DNA of 64,000 nt, taken from the NCBI RefSeq assembly GCF_900177325.1, contig NZ_FXBL01000004.1, positions 4,030,001 to 4,094,000 of the forward strand. The letters are read 5' to 3'. This DNA comes from Mesorhizobium australicum (lineage in GTDB: Bacteria; Pseudomonadota; Alphaproteobacteria; Rhizobiales; Rhizobiaceae). Each line of letters starts with the position of its first letter. Position 1 is the stretch's first letter. Under the pieces are notes generated by a model. The model had not been told where the DNA came from. It was given only the letters and a program-made list of their open reading frames with translations, and searched no databases. Of this stretch, positions 44,660 to 52,794 are shown piece after piece. The position numbers and the translations under genes were made by a program.

Positions 44660-46747
44660 TTGGCACTGATCGAGACGCTTCCGAGGATGGCGGGCGCCCG
44701 CAACGGGCGCGACGTCGGATTCGCCATCGGCATCGTCGCGATCCTGTGCATCCTCTTCCTGCCGATTCCGCCCTTTGTCATCGACATCGGGCTCGCCTTC
44801 TCGATCGCGCTCTCGGTGCTGATCCTGATGGTGGCGCTGTGGATCCAGCGGCCGCTCGACTTCTCGTCCTTCCCGACGATCCTGCTGATCGCAACGATGC
44901 TGCGGCTCTCGCTCAATATCGCCACGACGCGCGTGATCCTCTCGCACGGCAACGAGGGCACCAATGCCGCCGGCTACGTCATCGGCGGCTTCTCCAGCCT
45001 GGTGATGAGCGGCGACTTCGTCATCGGCATCATCGTCTTCTCGATCCTGCTTGTGGTGAACTTCATCGTCATCACCAAGGGTTCGACCCGTATCGCCGAG
45101 GTCGGCGCACGCTTCACCCTCGACGCCATTCCCGGCAAGCAGATGTCGATCGACGCCGACCTCTCGGCCGGCCTGATCAACGAGAAGGAAGCGCAGCTGC
45201 GCCGGCGCGAACTCGAAGAGGAAAGCTCCTTCTTCGGCTCCATGGACGGCGCCTCCAAATTCGTCCGCGGCGACGCCATCGCCGGCCTGATCATCACCGG
45301 CGTCAACGTCGTCGGCGGCATCGTCATCGGCTATGCGCGGCACGACATGGATCTCGGCGAGGCGGCGGAGGTCTTCGTCAAGCTGTCAGTCGGCGACGGT
45401 CTCGTCACCCAGATCCCTGCGCTGATCGTCTCGCTGGCCGCCGGCCTGCTGGTCTCCAAGGGCGGTACGCGCGGCTCGGCCGACCAGGCGGTCATGGGAC
45501 AGCTCTCTGCCTATCCGCGCGCGCTCTATGTCGCTGCCATGCTGCTGACCATCCTGTCGCTGCTGCCCGGCCTGCCGATGCTGCCCTTCCTGTCGCTTGC
45601 GATCCTGATGGCCGTCGTCGGCTACGTGATTCCGATGCGCCAGAACAGAAGGGCGGCGGAGGCGGAGACCGCCGAGAAGCACAAGCAGGCGCAGAAGGAA
45701 GAAGACGAGCGCAACTCGGTCAAGGAATCGCTCAAGACCGCCGAGATCGAGCTCCTGATCGGCAAGCAGCTCTCCACCAAGCTGGTTGTCGTCCACCAGG
45801 AACTGGCGTTCCGCATGGGCAAGATGCGCAAGAAGTTCGCCCAGCAATACGGCTTCGTGGTGCCGGAGGTGAAACTCACCGACGATTTCGCCATTCCCGG
45901 CAAGGCCTACCAGATCCGCATGCACGGCACCGTCGTGGCCGAGAACCAGATGCGCGTCGGCGAGCTGATGGTGCTGCTCGGCGCCAAGGAGCCGCCCGAT
46001 ATGCCGGGCGAGGAGGTTCGCGAGCCGGCCTTCGGCATGCGCGCCTTCTCCGTGCCCGAGATGTTCGCGGACGACCTGAAGCGCGACGGCTACGCCTTTG
46101 CCGACAACCTGTCGGTGCTGCTCACCCACCTGTCGGAAGTGATCCGCAACAACCTGCCGCAGCTTCTGTCCTACAAGGACATGAAGGCGCTGCTCGACCG
46201 GCAGGACCCGGAATACAAGAAGCTCGCCGACGACATCTGCACGTCGCACATCTCCTATCCCGGCCTGCAGGCCGTGCTGAAGCTCTTGCTCGCTGAGCGC
46301 GTCTCGATCCGCAACCTGCACCTGATCATCGAGGCGATCGCCGAGATCGCGCCGCATGTGCGCCGCACCGAGCAGATCGTCGAGCATGTGCGCATCCGCA
46401 TGTCGCAGCAGATCTGCGGCGACCTGTCGGAAGGCGGCGTGCTCAAGGTGCTGCGCCTCGGCAACCGCTGGGATCTGGTGCTGCACCAGAGCCTGAAGCG
46501 CGACGCCAAGGGCGAGATCCGTGAATTCGACATCGACCCGCGCCTGCTGGAGGAGTTCGGCCAGGAGGCGGGCAAGGCGATCCGCAAGCTGATCGACGGC
46601 GGCGAGCGTTTCGCCATCGTCACCGCGCCGGACGCGCGGCCCTACGTGCGCATGATCATCGAGCGGCTTTATCCGACGCTTCCGGTGCTCAGCCACGTCG
46701 AGATCGCCAAGGGCGTCGAAATCAGGGTGCTGGGCTCGGTCTCGTGA
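44660..46747 (+). CDS. flhA: Flagellar export apparatus protein FlhA
   Basis: 695 residues from a TTG at 44660, preceded by GCGAGGATTGCC. The first 320 residues hold eight membrane helices and the FHIPEP block ([20 protein letters not shown]). The C-terminal cytoplasmic domain forms the nonameric ring that docks chaperone-substrate complexes. It couples proton flow to export. The stop overlaps the fliR start by four bases. Confidence 0.96.
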   Translation: MALIETLPRMAGARNGRDVGFAIGIVAILCILFLPIPPFVIDIGLAFSIALSVLILMVALWIQRPLDFSSFPTILLIATMLRLSLNIATTRVILSHGNEGTNAAGYVIGGFSSLVMSGDFVIGIIVFSILLVVNFIVITKGSTRIAEVGARFTLDAIPGKQMSIDADLSAGLINEKEAQLRRRELEEESSFFGSMDGASKFVRGDAIAGLIITGVNVVGGIVIGYARHDMDLGEAAEVFVKLSVGDGLVTQIPALIVSLAAGLLVSKGGTRGSADQAVMGQLSAYPRALYVAAMLLTILSLLPGLPMLPFLSLAILMAVVGYVIPMRQNRRAAEAETAEKHKQAQKEEDERNSVKESLKTAEIELLIGKQLSTKLVVVHQELAFRMGKMRKKFAQQYGFVVPEVKLTDDFAIPGKAYQIRMHGTVVAENQMRVGELMVLLGAKEPPDMPGEEVREPAFGMRAFSVPEMFADDLKRDGYAFADNLSVLLTHLSEVIRNNLPQLLSYKDMKALLDRQDPEYKKLADDICTSHISYPGLQAVLKLLLAERVSIRNLHLIIEAIAEIAPHVRRTEQIVEHVRIRMSQQICGDLSEGGVLKVLRLGNRWDLVLHQSLKRDAKGEIREFDIDPRLLEEFGQEAGKAIRKLIDGGERFAIVTAPDARPYVRMIIERLYPTLPVLSHVEIAKGVEIRVLGSVS

Positions 46748-47496
46748 CCGCCACCTTGCCCGACCTCGTCATCGCGGCGTTCATTACCTTCTGCCGCGTC
46801 GGCGCCTGCTTCATGGTGATGCCGGGCCTGTCGAGCGCGCGCGTGCCGTTGCAGATCAGGCTGTTCGTTGCCGTCGCCGCGACGCTAGCGCTGCTGATGA
46901 ACATGTCGGACCAGGTGATCCCCTATGTGCGCCGACAGCCGGCCGAACTCGCGCTCATCGTCATCTCCGAAAGCCTGATCGGCGGCCTGATCGGGCTGAT
47001 GGCCCGCTTCTACGTGCTCGCGCTGCAGTTCATCGCCAGCGCGATCTCGATGATGGTTGGCTTCAACGGCGGCATGGGCCATTCGATCGCGGAATCGGAG
47101 CCGGAATCGACGCTCGCCGCGCTGATCTCGTTCGCCGGCTTGATGCTGCTGTTCGTCCTCGACTTCCACCACGAGATCGTGAAGGCGCTCGTGCTGTCGT
47201 ACCAGCTGGCGCCGCTGAACGCGTTCTTCAACCCGCAGTCCAGCCTCGTCGATCTGACCGACACGTTGTCCGAGGCCTTCATGGTCATGCTGAGACTCGG
47301 CAGCCCGTTCCTCGCCTATTCGCTGCTGGTCAACCTCGCCATCGGCTTCGTCAACAAGCTGACGCCGCAGATCCCGGTCTACTTCATCTCGCTGCCCTTC
47401 GTGATTACCGGCGGCTTCATCCTGCTCTATCTCGGCATGCCGATCTTCCTCTCCCTCTTCGCCGGCAGCTTCGCCAGCGTGACAGTCGGGCGCTGA
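46744..47496 (+). CDS. fliR: Flagellar export gate protein FliR
   Basis: 250 residues from GTG 46744, overlapping flhA. Six hydrophobic segments are visible ([37 protein letters not shown]). It completes the FliPQR gate. Followed two bases later by the fliJ-like gene. Confidence 0.94.
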   Translation: MTATLPDLVIAAFITFCRVGACFMVMPGLSSARVPLQIRLFVAVAATLALLMNMSDQVIPYVRRQPAELALIVISESLIGGLIGLMARFYVLALQFIASAISMMVGFNGGMGHSIAESEPESTLAALISFAGLMLLFVLDFHHEIVKALVLSYQLAPLNAFFNPQSSLVDLTDTLSEAFMVMLRLGSPFLAYSLLVNLAIGFVNKLTPQIPVYFISLPFVITGGFILLYLGMPIFLSLFAGSFASVTVGR

Positions 47497-47498
47497 CC

Positions 47499-47879
47499 AT
47501 GACGAACCGAAGCGACCGCCTGAAGCAGATCGTAAAGCTCCAGAAGAAGGTGACGGAGATCCACGAGATGCGCCGCGCCAACTTCCTCGCGCAGGCCGCG
47601 GCGGCCGAGCGCGAGGCGAAGGAGATTCTGGAGGCTCGCAACGAAGGCTCGATGTCGAACCTTTTTCCGGATGTCTATTCGCGCTTCGTCGAGAAGGCTG
47701 TCGCGCGCGCCCGCGACAACGAGGCGCTGGCACAGGCCGAGGGCCTGAAGGTGGCCGCCGAAACCGCCCGCACCAACATCGTGGAACGAACCTGGCGCGA
47801 GGCGCTGCGCGACGAGGAACGCAAGGCCGAGGAGCGCGCGGCACTCGACGCAGTGGAACAGCGGCTGGCGCTGAAATAG
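47499..47879 (+). CDS. FliJ-like flagellar export protein
   Basis: 126 residues, almost entirely charged coiled coil (RLKQIVKLQKKVTEIHEMRR, later LRDEERKAEERAALDAVEQR), the layout of FliJ/YscO stalk proteins. Identity rests on size, coiled-coil nature and place after fliR, since FliJ sequences diverge strongly. It would link FliI to FlhA. Confidence 0.65.
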   Translation: MTNRSDRLKQIVKLQKKVTEIHEMRRANFLAQAAAAEREAKEILEARNEGSMSNLFPDVYSRFVEKAVARARDNEALAQAEGLKVAAETARTNIVERTWREALRDEERKAEERAALDAVEQRLALK

Positions 47880-47884
47880 CGGCT

Positions 47885-47915
47885 CAAGCCTGCCACAAGT
47901 TTTCTCGTCCAGATT
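47885..47915 (+). promoter_or_regulatory. Flagellar promoter element before the rod-binding gene
   Basis: CAAG at 47885 and CAAG at 47896, exactly 11 bases apart, nine bases, then CCAGATT at 47909, 37 bases before the TTG start. Confidence 0.55.
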
Positions 47916-47945
47916 AGTCACGACGAAACAGCAAGGGAGAGCACC

Positions 47946-48476
47946 TTGACCAATGCCGTCATCGACGCGCTCGGCGGCACCGCGATCGGGCAGCCTTCCG
48001 TGGACGCGTCCGAGAGCCGCGTCGAACGTCTCGCGCGCCTCGCCGCCGTGTCCGATGCCCGCAGCGCCGCTGCACTTGCCTCGCCGCGCGCCGCCGCCGG
48101 CAAGGTTCCAGAGACCTTTCAGAAGTTCGAAGGCATGGTGCTGCAGACCTTCATCCAGTCGATGCTGCCGCAGGAAAGCGAGGCGGTGTACGGCAGCGGG
48201 CTGGCCGGCGACATGTGGAAGTCGTTTCTTGCCACCGAGATCGCCAACCAGATGGCGAAGGCCGGCGGCATCGGCATTGCCGAACGGGTGCTCGGCCAGC
48301 ACTACATGGATGGTGAGAAGAAGGTCGCGATCTCCGGCCTGCCCGGTACAGCGGAGAAGTCCGGCCTCGCCGACCAGCGGCTCCTGTCCTCCAGCCTCGT
48401 GCAGGAAATGCAGCGTACGATGATGAAATCGCTCGGCGAGGACCTGGCGGCCACCGGCCGATCAAGCGCGGACTGA
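47946..48476 (+). CDS. Rod-binding protein (FlgJ N-terminal domain-like)
   Basis: 176 residues from TTG 47946, preceded by AAGGGAGAGC. The segment FQKFEGMVLQTFIQSMLPQE followed by GDMWKSFLATEIANQMAKAG (residues about 57-105) is the rod-binding domain of FlgJ. The muramidase domain of enteric FlgJ is missing, as in most alphaproteobacteria. It would cap the growing rod. A FlgN-like gene follows 11 bases later. Confidence 0.82.
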   Translation: MTNAVIDALGGTAIGQPSVDASESRVERLARLAAVSDARSAAALASPRAAAGKVPETFQKFEGMVLQTFIQSMLPQESEAVYGSGLAGDMWKSFLATEIANQMAKAGGIGIAERVLGQHYMDGEKKVAISGLPGTAEKSGLADQRLLSSSLVQEMQRTMMKSLGEDLAATGRSSAD

Positions 48477-48487
48477 CGGGTAAGACG

Positions 48488-48907
48488 ATGAGCGACACGA
48501 CATTCTACAGCCCCAACCTGCCACAGCTCGTCTCCGGCGCGTCCGAGCGGACGCCACAGGGCAGCGTCGGTTCGATCTCCGCCATCATCGGCCGCATCGA
48601 GGAGGCGATCGAGAGCGAGACCGCGTCCATCAGGTCGGATCCGAAGTTCGACATCCACGCCTCCAACGCCAAGAAGAGCCGCTACCTCTACGAGCTGAAC
48701 CGCGCCGTGAAGGGCATTTCTATGAGCGACTTCGCCGAGAAACATCGCGACGCGATCGTGCGGCTGCGCGAAAAACTCGTCGCCAACGAAGCAGTCATCC
48801 GCGCCCATCTCGCCGCCGTGGCAGAGGTGGCGGGCCTGATCCAGACCGCCATCGAGCGCGCCGAGACAGACGGCACCTATTCCACCAGCGCATTCCAGCG
48901 GATCTGA
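48488..48907 (+). CDS. FlgN-like flagellar chaperone
   Basis: 139 residues, helical, with SAIIGRIEEAIESETASIRS and ELNRAVKGISMSDFAEKHRD, resembling FlgN-type chaperones for FlgK and FlgL. No signal peptide or membrane segment. The assignment rests on size, helical layout and position; an unrelated helical protein is possible. Confidence 0.6.
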   Translation: MSDTTFYSPNLPQLVSGASERTPQGSVGSISAIIGRIEEAIESETASIRSDPKFDIHASNAKKSRYLYELNRAVKGISMSDFAEKHRDAIVRLREKLVANEAVIRAHLAAVAEVAGLIQTAIERAETDGTYSTSAFQRI

Positions 48908-48912
48908 CGGGC

Positions 48913-49440
48913 ATGGTGAAATTCATCGTCGCGGCCGTCTGGATCGTCGCCGTCACGGTGGGCTCGATCTTCTTCGCCTTCTCCTCGACCAGAGACAAGC
49001 CGGGGGAGGTCGAGAAGCCCGCCCCGTTCTTCGGCGGGCTCGATTATGTGAAGACCGATGTGATTTCGGTTCCGGTGGTGAAGAACGGCGAAGTGGCGGG
49101 CTACTTCATCGCCCGCTTCGTGTTCACCGCCGAGCCGGCGCGCATCGCCAAGATGAGCGTGCCGATGCAGGCGATCATCACCGACGAGTTCTTCACCTAC
49201 CTCTATTCCAACCCGCTGATGGACTTCACCCGTGGCGACCGCATCGACATCGACGCGTTCCGCGCCGGCCTGCGCGACAACCTGAACAAGCGGCTCGGAG
49301 AGGACTTCGTCCACGAGGTGATGATGGAGCAGGTGGACTACCTGTCAAAGCAGGAAATCCGCGACAACGCCATGAAACGGCGCTTGCCGCCCAAGGCCAA
49401 GCAACTGCCGGAAGCCCCCAAGCCGTCCAGCGGGCATTGA
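48913..49440 (+). CDS. FliL-like single-pass membrane protein at the end of the flagellar block
   Basis: 175 residues. A membrane helix at residues 3-22 (KFIVAAVWIVAVTVGSIFFA) is followed by a periplasmic domain. Its end, AFRAGLRDNLNKRLGEDFVH then EVMMEQVDYLSKQE, resembles the C-terminal pattern of FliL-type domains. A true fliL is already at 27596, so this could be a second stomatin-like partner for stators. The family name is tentative. It starts five bases after the FlgN-like gene. Confidence 0.55.
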   Translation: MVKFIVAAVWIVAVTVGSIFFAFSSTRDKPGEVEKPAPFFGGLDYVKTDVISVPVVKNGEVAGYFIARFVFTAEPARIAKMSVPMQAIITDEFFTYLYSNPLMDFTRGDRIDIDAFRAGLRDNLNKRLGEDFVHEVMMEQVDYLSKQEIRDNAMKRRLPPKAKQLPEAPKPSSGH

Positions 49441-49444
49441 GGGG

Positions 49445-50248
49445 TCAGCTGAAGTTCGGCTTGCGCTTTTCGAGGAACGCCCGCAGCCCTTCCAGGGCAT
49501 CCGGTCCGGTTTGCGACAGCGCCGCGCTGAGGCTTTCCGCATAGAGCCCGTCGCCGCGGCTCATGTCGTCGATGCGGGCGATCGAGTGGATGACGAGATA
49601 GTTGACCAACGAGGCGTTGGAGGCGATGTCGCGCGCCAGCGCAATGGCCCTGTCGAGCCCTTCGCCCTCGCCGACGAGATAGTGTGCCAGACCGAGCCGG
49701 TAGCCTTCCGCGGCATCGTAGACCCGCCCAGTCAGCATCATCTCTGTCATCCGGTCGGGTCCCAGGATGCGGCCGATCCGCACCGTGGCGCCACCGCCGA
49801 CGAAGATGCCCCGCTTGCCCTCGGGAAGCTGGAACCGCGTGCTGGGCTCCGCGACGCGCACATGGCAGGACGCGGCGATCTCCAGCCCTCCGCCGATCAC
49901 CGAACCCGACATCGCCGCCACCACCGGGAGCCCGCCGAACTGGATCGTGTCCATGAGCTGGTGCCAGCGGCGCGAATGCTTCATGACGTCCGCCGGCTCG
50001 CGCCGCGACTGTTCGCCAAGGTCGAGGCCCGCCGAGAAATGTCCGCCCGCCCCGGTCACGACCACCGCGCGCACGCTCTTGGGCGGCGCGTCGAAGAAGG
50101 CGCGCAGCCCGTCCGCGAGCGCGTCGGAGATCGCGTTGCGCTTCTCCGCCCGATCGAAGGTGAGGATCGCGATATCGTCGCGCACTTCGACCAGCACATG
50201 GCCTGCCCCGTCCGGCAGGCGTGTCTGGGGGCTGGTGGTGAGGCTCAT
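49445..50248 (-). CDS. Crotonase-family enoyl-CoA hydratase
   Basis: 267 residues. The oxyanion-hole segments are GGHFSAGLDLGEQS near residue 68 and SGSVIGGGLEIAASCHVRVA near residue 114. The place usually held by the first catalytic Glu of hydratases reads IGGGLEIA, with Glu present. The likely reaction is hydration of a 2-enoyl-CoA. A MarR-type operator lies 31 bases upstream. The same operator precedes a feruloyl-CoA synthase gene 5.6 kb away, which suggests phenylpropenoyl-CoA as substrate. It converges with the flagellar block. Confidence 0.85.
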   Translation of the reverse strand: MSLTTSPQTRLPDGAGHVLVEVRDDIAILTFDRAEKRNAISDALADGLRAFFDAPPKSVRAVVVTGAGGHFSAGLDLGEQSRREPADVMKHSRRWHQLMDTIQFGGLPVVAAMSGSVIGGGLEIAASCHVRVAEPSTRFQLPEGKRGIFVGGGATVRIGRILGPDRMTEMMLTGRVYDAAEGYRLGLAHYLVGEGEGLDRAIALARDIASNASLVNYLVIHSIARIDDMSRGDGLYAESLSAALSQTGPDALEGLRAFLEKRKPNFS

Positions 50249-50278
50249 GACTGCTGCAATTCCGCTGGCGTCGATTGC

Positions 50279-50299
50279 ATTGTTCTATATCATAACAAT
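50279..50299. promoter_or_regulatory. MarR-type operator, copy 1
   Basis: A 21-base imperfect palindrome with half-sites ATTGTT and AACAAT around nine bases (CTATATCAT). It lies between the divergent crotonase and MarR genes. Read in the same sense, it agrees with copy 2 at 55920 at 16 of the 21 positions. Confidence 0.65.
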
Positions 50300-50482
50300 A
50301 TCAGCCGATTCAATCGACACATAGCCGCCGTCGATCGCCGCTGGCCGATTTTGCAGCCGTCCTGCACTATTCATGTGCAGATCAGGTGCGATTCGCGGCC
50401 GGTGGATGCGGTCCGGCCGACTTCGGACCTCCTGTCATCCCGCGGCTTCCGGCCTTCACCGGAGCCGATTAGAAGAGGCGCC

Positions 50483-50977
50483 ATGACGGTCGATACGAAG
50501 CCAGGTCCTCGCCGCCGCGATGCCCCAGCCACCGAGATGCCCGACAAGGAAGGCATCGTCGGCTACAAGCTGCGCCGTGCCCAACTCGTCGTGTTCCACG
50601 ATTTCCTGCAGACCTTCGCCCGGATGAAGATCCGGCCGGCGGAATTTTCCGTGCTGTCGATGATTGCCCGCACCCCCGGCCTCAAGCAGACCGAGATCGC
50701 CGAGGCGCTGGGCATCAAGCGCGCCAACTTCGTCGCCCTGATGGATGGGCTGGAAGCGCGCGGCCTCGCCGACCGGCGCAAGGGCGGCGCAGACCGCCGC
50801 TCGCACGCGCTTCACCTGACGCCCGAAGGCGAGCGTTTCGTCAGGAAGATGGTCGCCGTCTGGCACGAGCACGAGGACCGCATGGTCGACAGGCTCGGCG
50901 GCCCGCAGGAGCGCGACCGCCTGATCGAACTGCTGGACCGCCTGCTCGCGGGACAGGAGGCGGCGAAGGAGGACTAG
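50483..50977 (+). CDS. MarR-family transcriptional regulator
   Basis: 164 residues from ATG 50483, with AGAAGAGGCG upstream. The winged helix spans about residues 55-120 (LKQTEIAEALGIKRANFVAL, GLADRRKGGADRRSHALHLT). MarR proteins that control phenylpropenoid genes (FerR, CouR) release DNA on binding hydroxycinnamoyl-CoA. Nearby crotonase, thioesterase and feruloyl-CoA synthase genes make such an inducer likely, which is an inference. It overlaps the convergent thioesterase gene by four bases. Confidence 0.85.
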   Translation: MTVDTKPGPRRRDAPATEMPDKEGIVGYKLRRAQLVVFHDFLQTFARMKIRPAEFSVLSMIARTPGLKQTEIAEALGIKRANFVALMDGLEARGLADRRKGGADRRSHALHLTPEGERFVRKMVAVWHEHEDRMVDRLGGPQERDRLIELLDRLLAGQEAAKED

Positions 50978-51393
50978 CCCCTCAGCGCCGCTGCGACTTC
51001 GTCGGGGATCGCATATCCCTTGATCCTGTCCGGATTGTCCGGATCGACGCCCGCCCAGACCCGCGTCTCGCGCGCCTCGATCGCCAGCGCCTCGCTTTTG
51101 TAGACCTTGTGCAGAATGTCGAAGGACGAACGCCTGATCCCGCTCGCCTGCGTCTCGATGCGGATCACGTCGCCGTAGCGCGACGGGATGATGAACTTCG
51201 CGCCGGTGTCCACCATCGGGATGCCGACGATGCCGTAATGCTTCGTCCAGGCGATCTTCTTCATGCCGGTGGCCTTCTCCAGGAGATAGGCCGTGGAGGC
51301 GTCGAACATCGCGAAATAGCGCGGATAGAAGACGATGCCGGCTGCATCGCAGTCGCCCCATTCGATCTCGACGTCGCGGCTGTTCACCAGCAT
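50974..51393 (-). CDS. 4-hydroxybenzoyl-CoA-type thioesterase
   Basis: 139 residues. The active-site stretch VEIEWGDCDAAGIVFYPRYF (residues 8-27) with its Asp matches 4-hydroxybenzoyl-CoA thioesterases of the hot-dog fold. It would release an aromatic acid from its CoA ester. With the crotonase, feruloyl-CoA synthase and thiolase nearby it would finish conversion of a hydroxycinnamate to a hydroxybenzoate. No MarR-type operator is seen directly before it. Confidence 0.8.
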   Translation of the reverse strand: MLVNSRDVEIEWGDCDAAGIVFYPRYFAMFDASTAYLLEKATGMKKIAWTKHYGIVGIPMVDTGAKFIIPSRYGDVIRIETQASGIRRSSFDILHKVYKSEALAIEARETRVWAGVDPDNPDRIKGYAIPDEVAAALRG

Positions 51394-51729
51394 GTGCAGT
51401 TCTCCTGTTGCCGCCTAGGGGACGGCGCCCGATGCCGGCACTCTCCTTCGCACTGAGATGCCGGACTGAAATTCCCACTTACCGAGCCTCTGCAGGGCGC
51501 CGTCGACATCAGGCCGGGCGGCTGAAAGCCGACGAAGGTCAGGACTGACCTACATCTGTTTGCACACGTCAGAATAGATACTCTGAAGGTTAAAGACATA
51601 TTAATATTAATGCCCGTTAACCGCTGGCTCCAAGCAGACATGACTCGTGTCAGAATATTATCGATGATAATCGAGCGACGGTGAGTACTAATTGGTATTC
51701 ATGGACTTATTTTATGAAGGAGATATAAA
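51394..51729. other. AT-rich leader region before the beta-helix gene
   Basis: About 336 bases without a gene. From about 51540 the base composition becomes clearly more AT-rich than the rest of the window. It contains TTAA at 51601, 51607 and 51617, and a 15-base palindrome ATTATCGATGATAAT at 51657-51671. An unusually strong ribosome-binding site AAGGAGAT ends five bases before the GTG at 51730. The palindrome is a candidate operator. The TTAA pair at 51607/51617 has N6, not N7, so a CtrA site is not claimed. Confidence 0.5.
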
Positions 51730-52647
51730 GTGAATTTGTTTGCATACATACGAAATGCGGTCGGTCTTGGCCTTTTTGCTGGCACAATCAGCGCTTTTGT
51801 TGGTGTCATCTACGCCTCCCCTGCGGCGGCTGAGATTACCGAGTGTACCAACATTACGTCGGTTCCGGCGACCATCAGCACCCAAGGCGTGTATTGCATG
51901 AAGCAGCACCTGCCCACGAACCTCGCGTCGGGCGCCGGCATCACCGTCACCGTCAACAACGTCACCATCGACTGCAACAACTTCAAGCTCGGCAATCTCG
52001 CGGCCGGCGCGAGCAACACCGCCGTCGGGATAATTGCGACCGGACGGAACAATGTCATAGTTCGCAACTGTGGTATCCGCGGCTGGCGCACCGGCGTTCA
52101 GCTCTCGGACGGCGCCTACCGGGTCGAAAGCAACGTGCTGGACTTCAACAGACAGACCGGTATCTTCGTCAGTGGCGACGGCTCGTCCGTCCGCAACAAT
52201 GAAGTCATCGCGACAGGCGGCAGCACGATTCCGGCCCTGACGGATTTCCACGGCATCAATGTCAGCGGCGACGTCGACATCAACGGCAATCTGGTCGACG
52301 GCGTCACCGCTACCGCGACCACCAACGGCAACGCTTATGGCATTCGCACCGAGAATTCGAGCGCGAGCACGATCGGCAGCAACATCGTGCGCAACCTCGC
52401 AAAGGCCGGAAGCGGCGCCCGGCGCGGCATCTGGAACCAGAACGGCGCCCACAATACCCTCTTTGGAAACACCATCGTGATGGACGGCAACCTGATCGTA
52501 GGTGAGGCGGCGCTGCGCTGCGGCGACGGTCTCATCCTCAACGGCGCGTCGCGCGACAACACCATCCTGGGGACCGGCCTGCTGGGCACGGCGCTCGGCC
52601 TGTTGAATTGCACATCCGTCGCGGGCGACTACGTGAACCCGCTGTAA
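51730..52647 (+). CDS. Exported right-handed parallel beta-helix protein
   Basis: 305 residues from GTG 51730. A signal peptide with likely cleavage after Ala34 (VIYASPAAA-EIT) is followed by repeating short strands rich in Asn, Gly and Val (VTVNNVTIDCNNFKLGNLAA, later NGNLVDGVTATATTNGNAYG), the pattern of pectate-lyase-like or NosD-type solenoids. No catalytic residues can be identified. It probably acts outside the cytoplasmic membrane as a binding or lyase-like protein. It splits the MarR-linked genes into two groups, and its AT-rich leader suggests later insertion. Confidence 0.75.
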   Translation: MNLFAYIRNAVGLGLFAGTISAFVGVIYASPAAAEITECTNITSVPATISTQGVYCMKQHLPTNLASGAGITVTVNNVTIDCNNFKLGNLAAGASNTAVGIIATGRNNVIVRNCGIRGWRTGVQLSDGAYRVESNVLDFNRQTGIFVSGDGSSVRNNEVIATGGSTIPALTDFHGINVSGDVDINGNLVDGVTATATTNGNAYGIRTENSSASTIGSNIVRNLAKAGSGARRGIWNQNGAHNTLFGNTIVMDGNLIVGEAALRCGDGLILNGASRDNTILGTGLLGTALGLLNCTSVAGDYVNPL

Positions 52648-52794
52648 GCGGATAGCGCAAGCACTCTGCTTGCCTGAGCGACAGGCGTCGTCCTCCTTGC
52701 GATGTAGCGACGCCTGAAACCTTGCGATTAGGAGCGTACCGGCGAGCTCTGCGACGCCAGGATTGCATCGACCAAGCTTCGACAGCCCGCGTCT

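Noticed and set aside
51607..51620. TTAA pair before the beta-helix gene as a CtrA site
   Set aside because: The spacing is six bases, not seven, and the region is generally AT-rich, so chance occurrence is likely.
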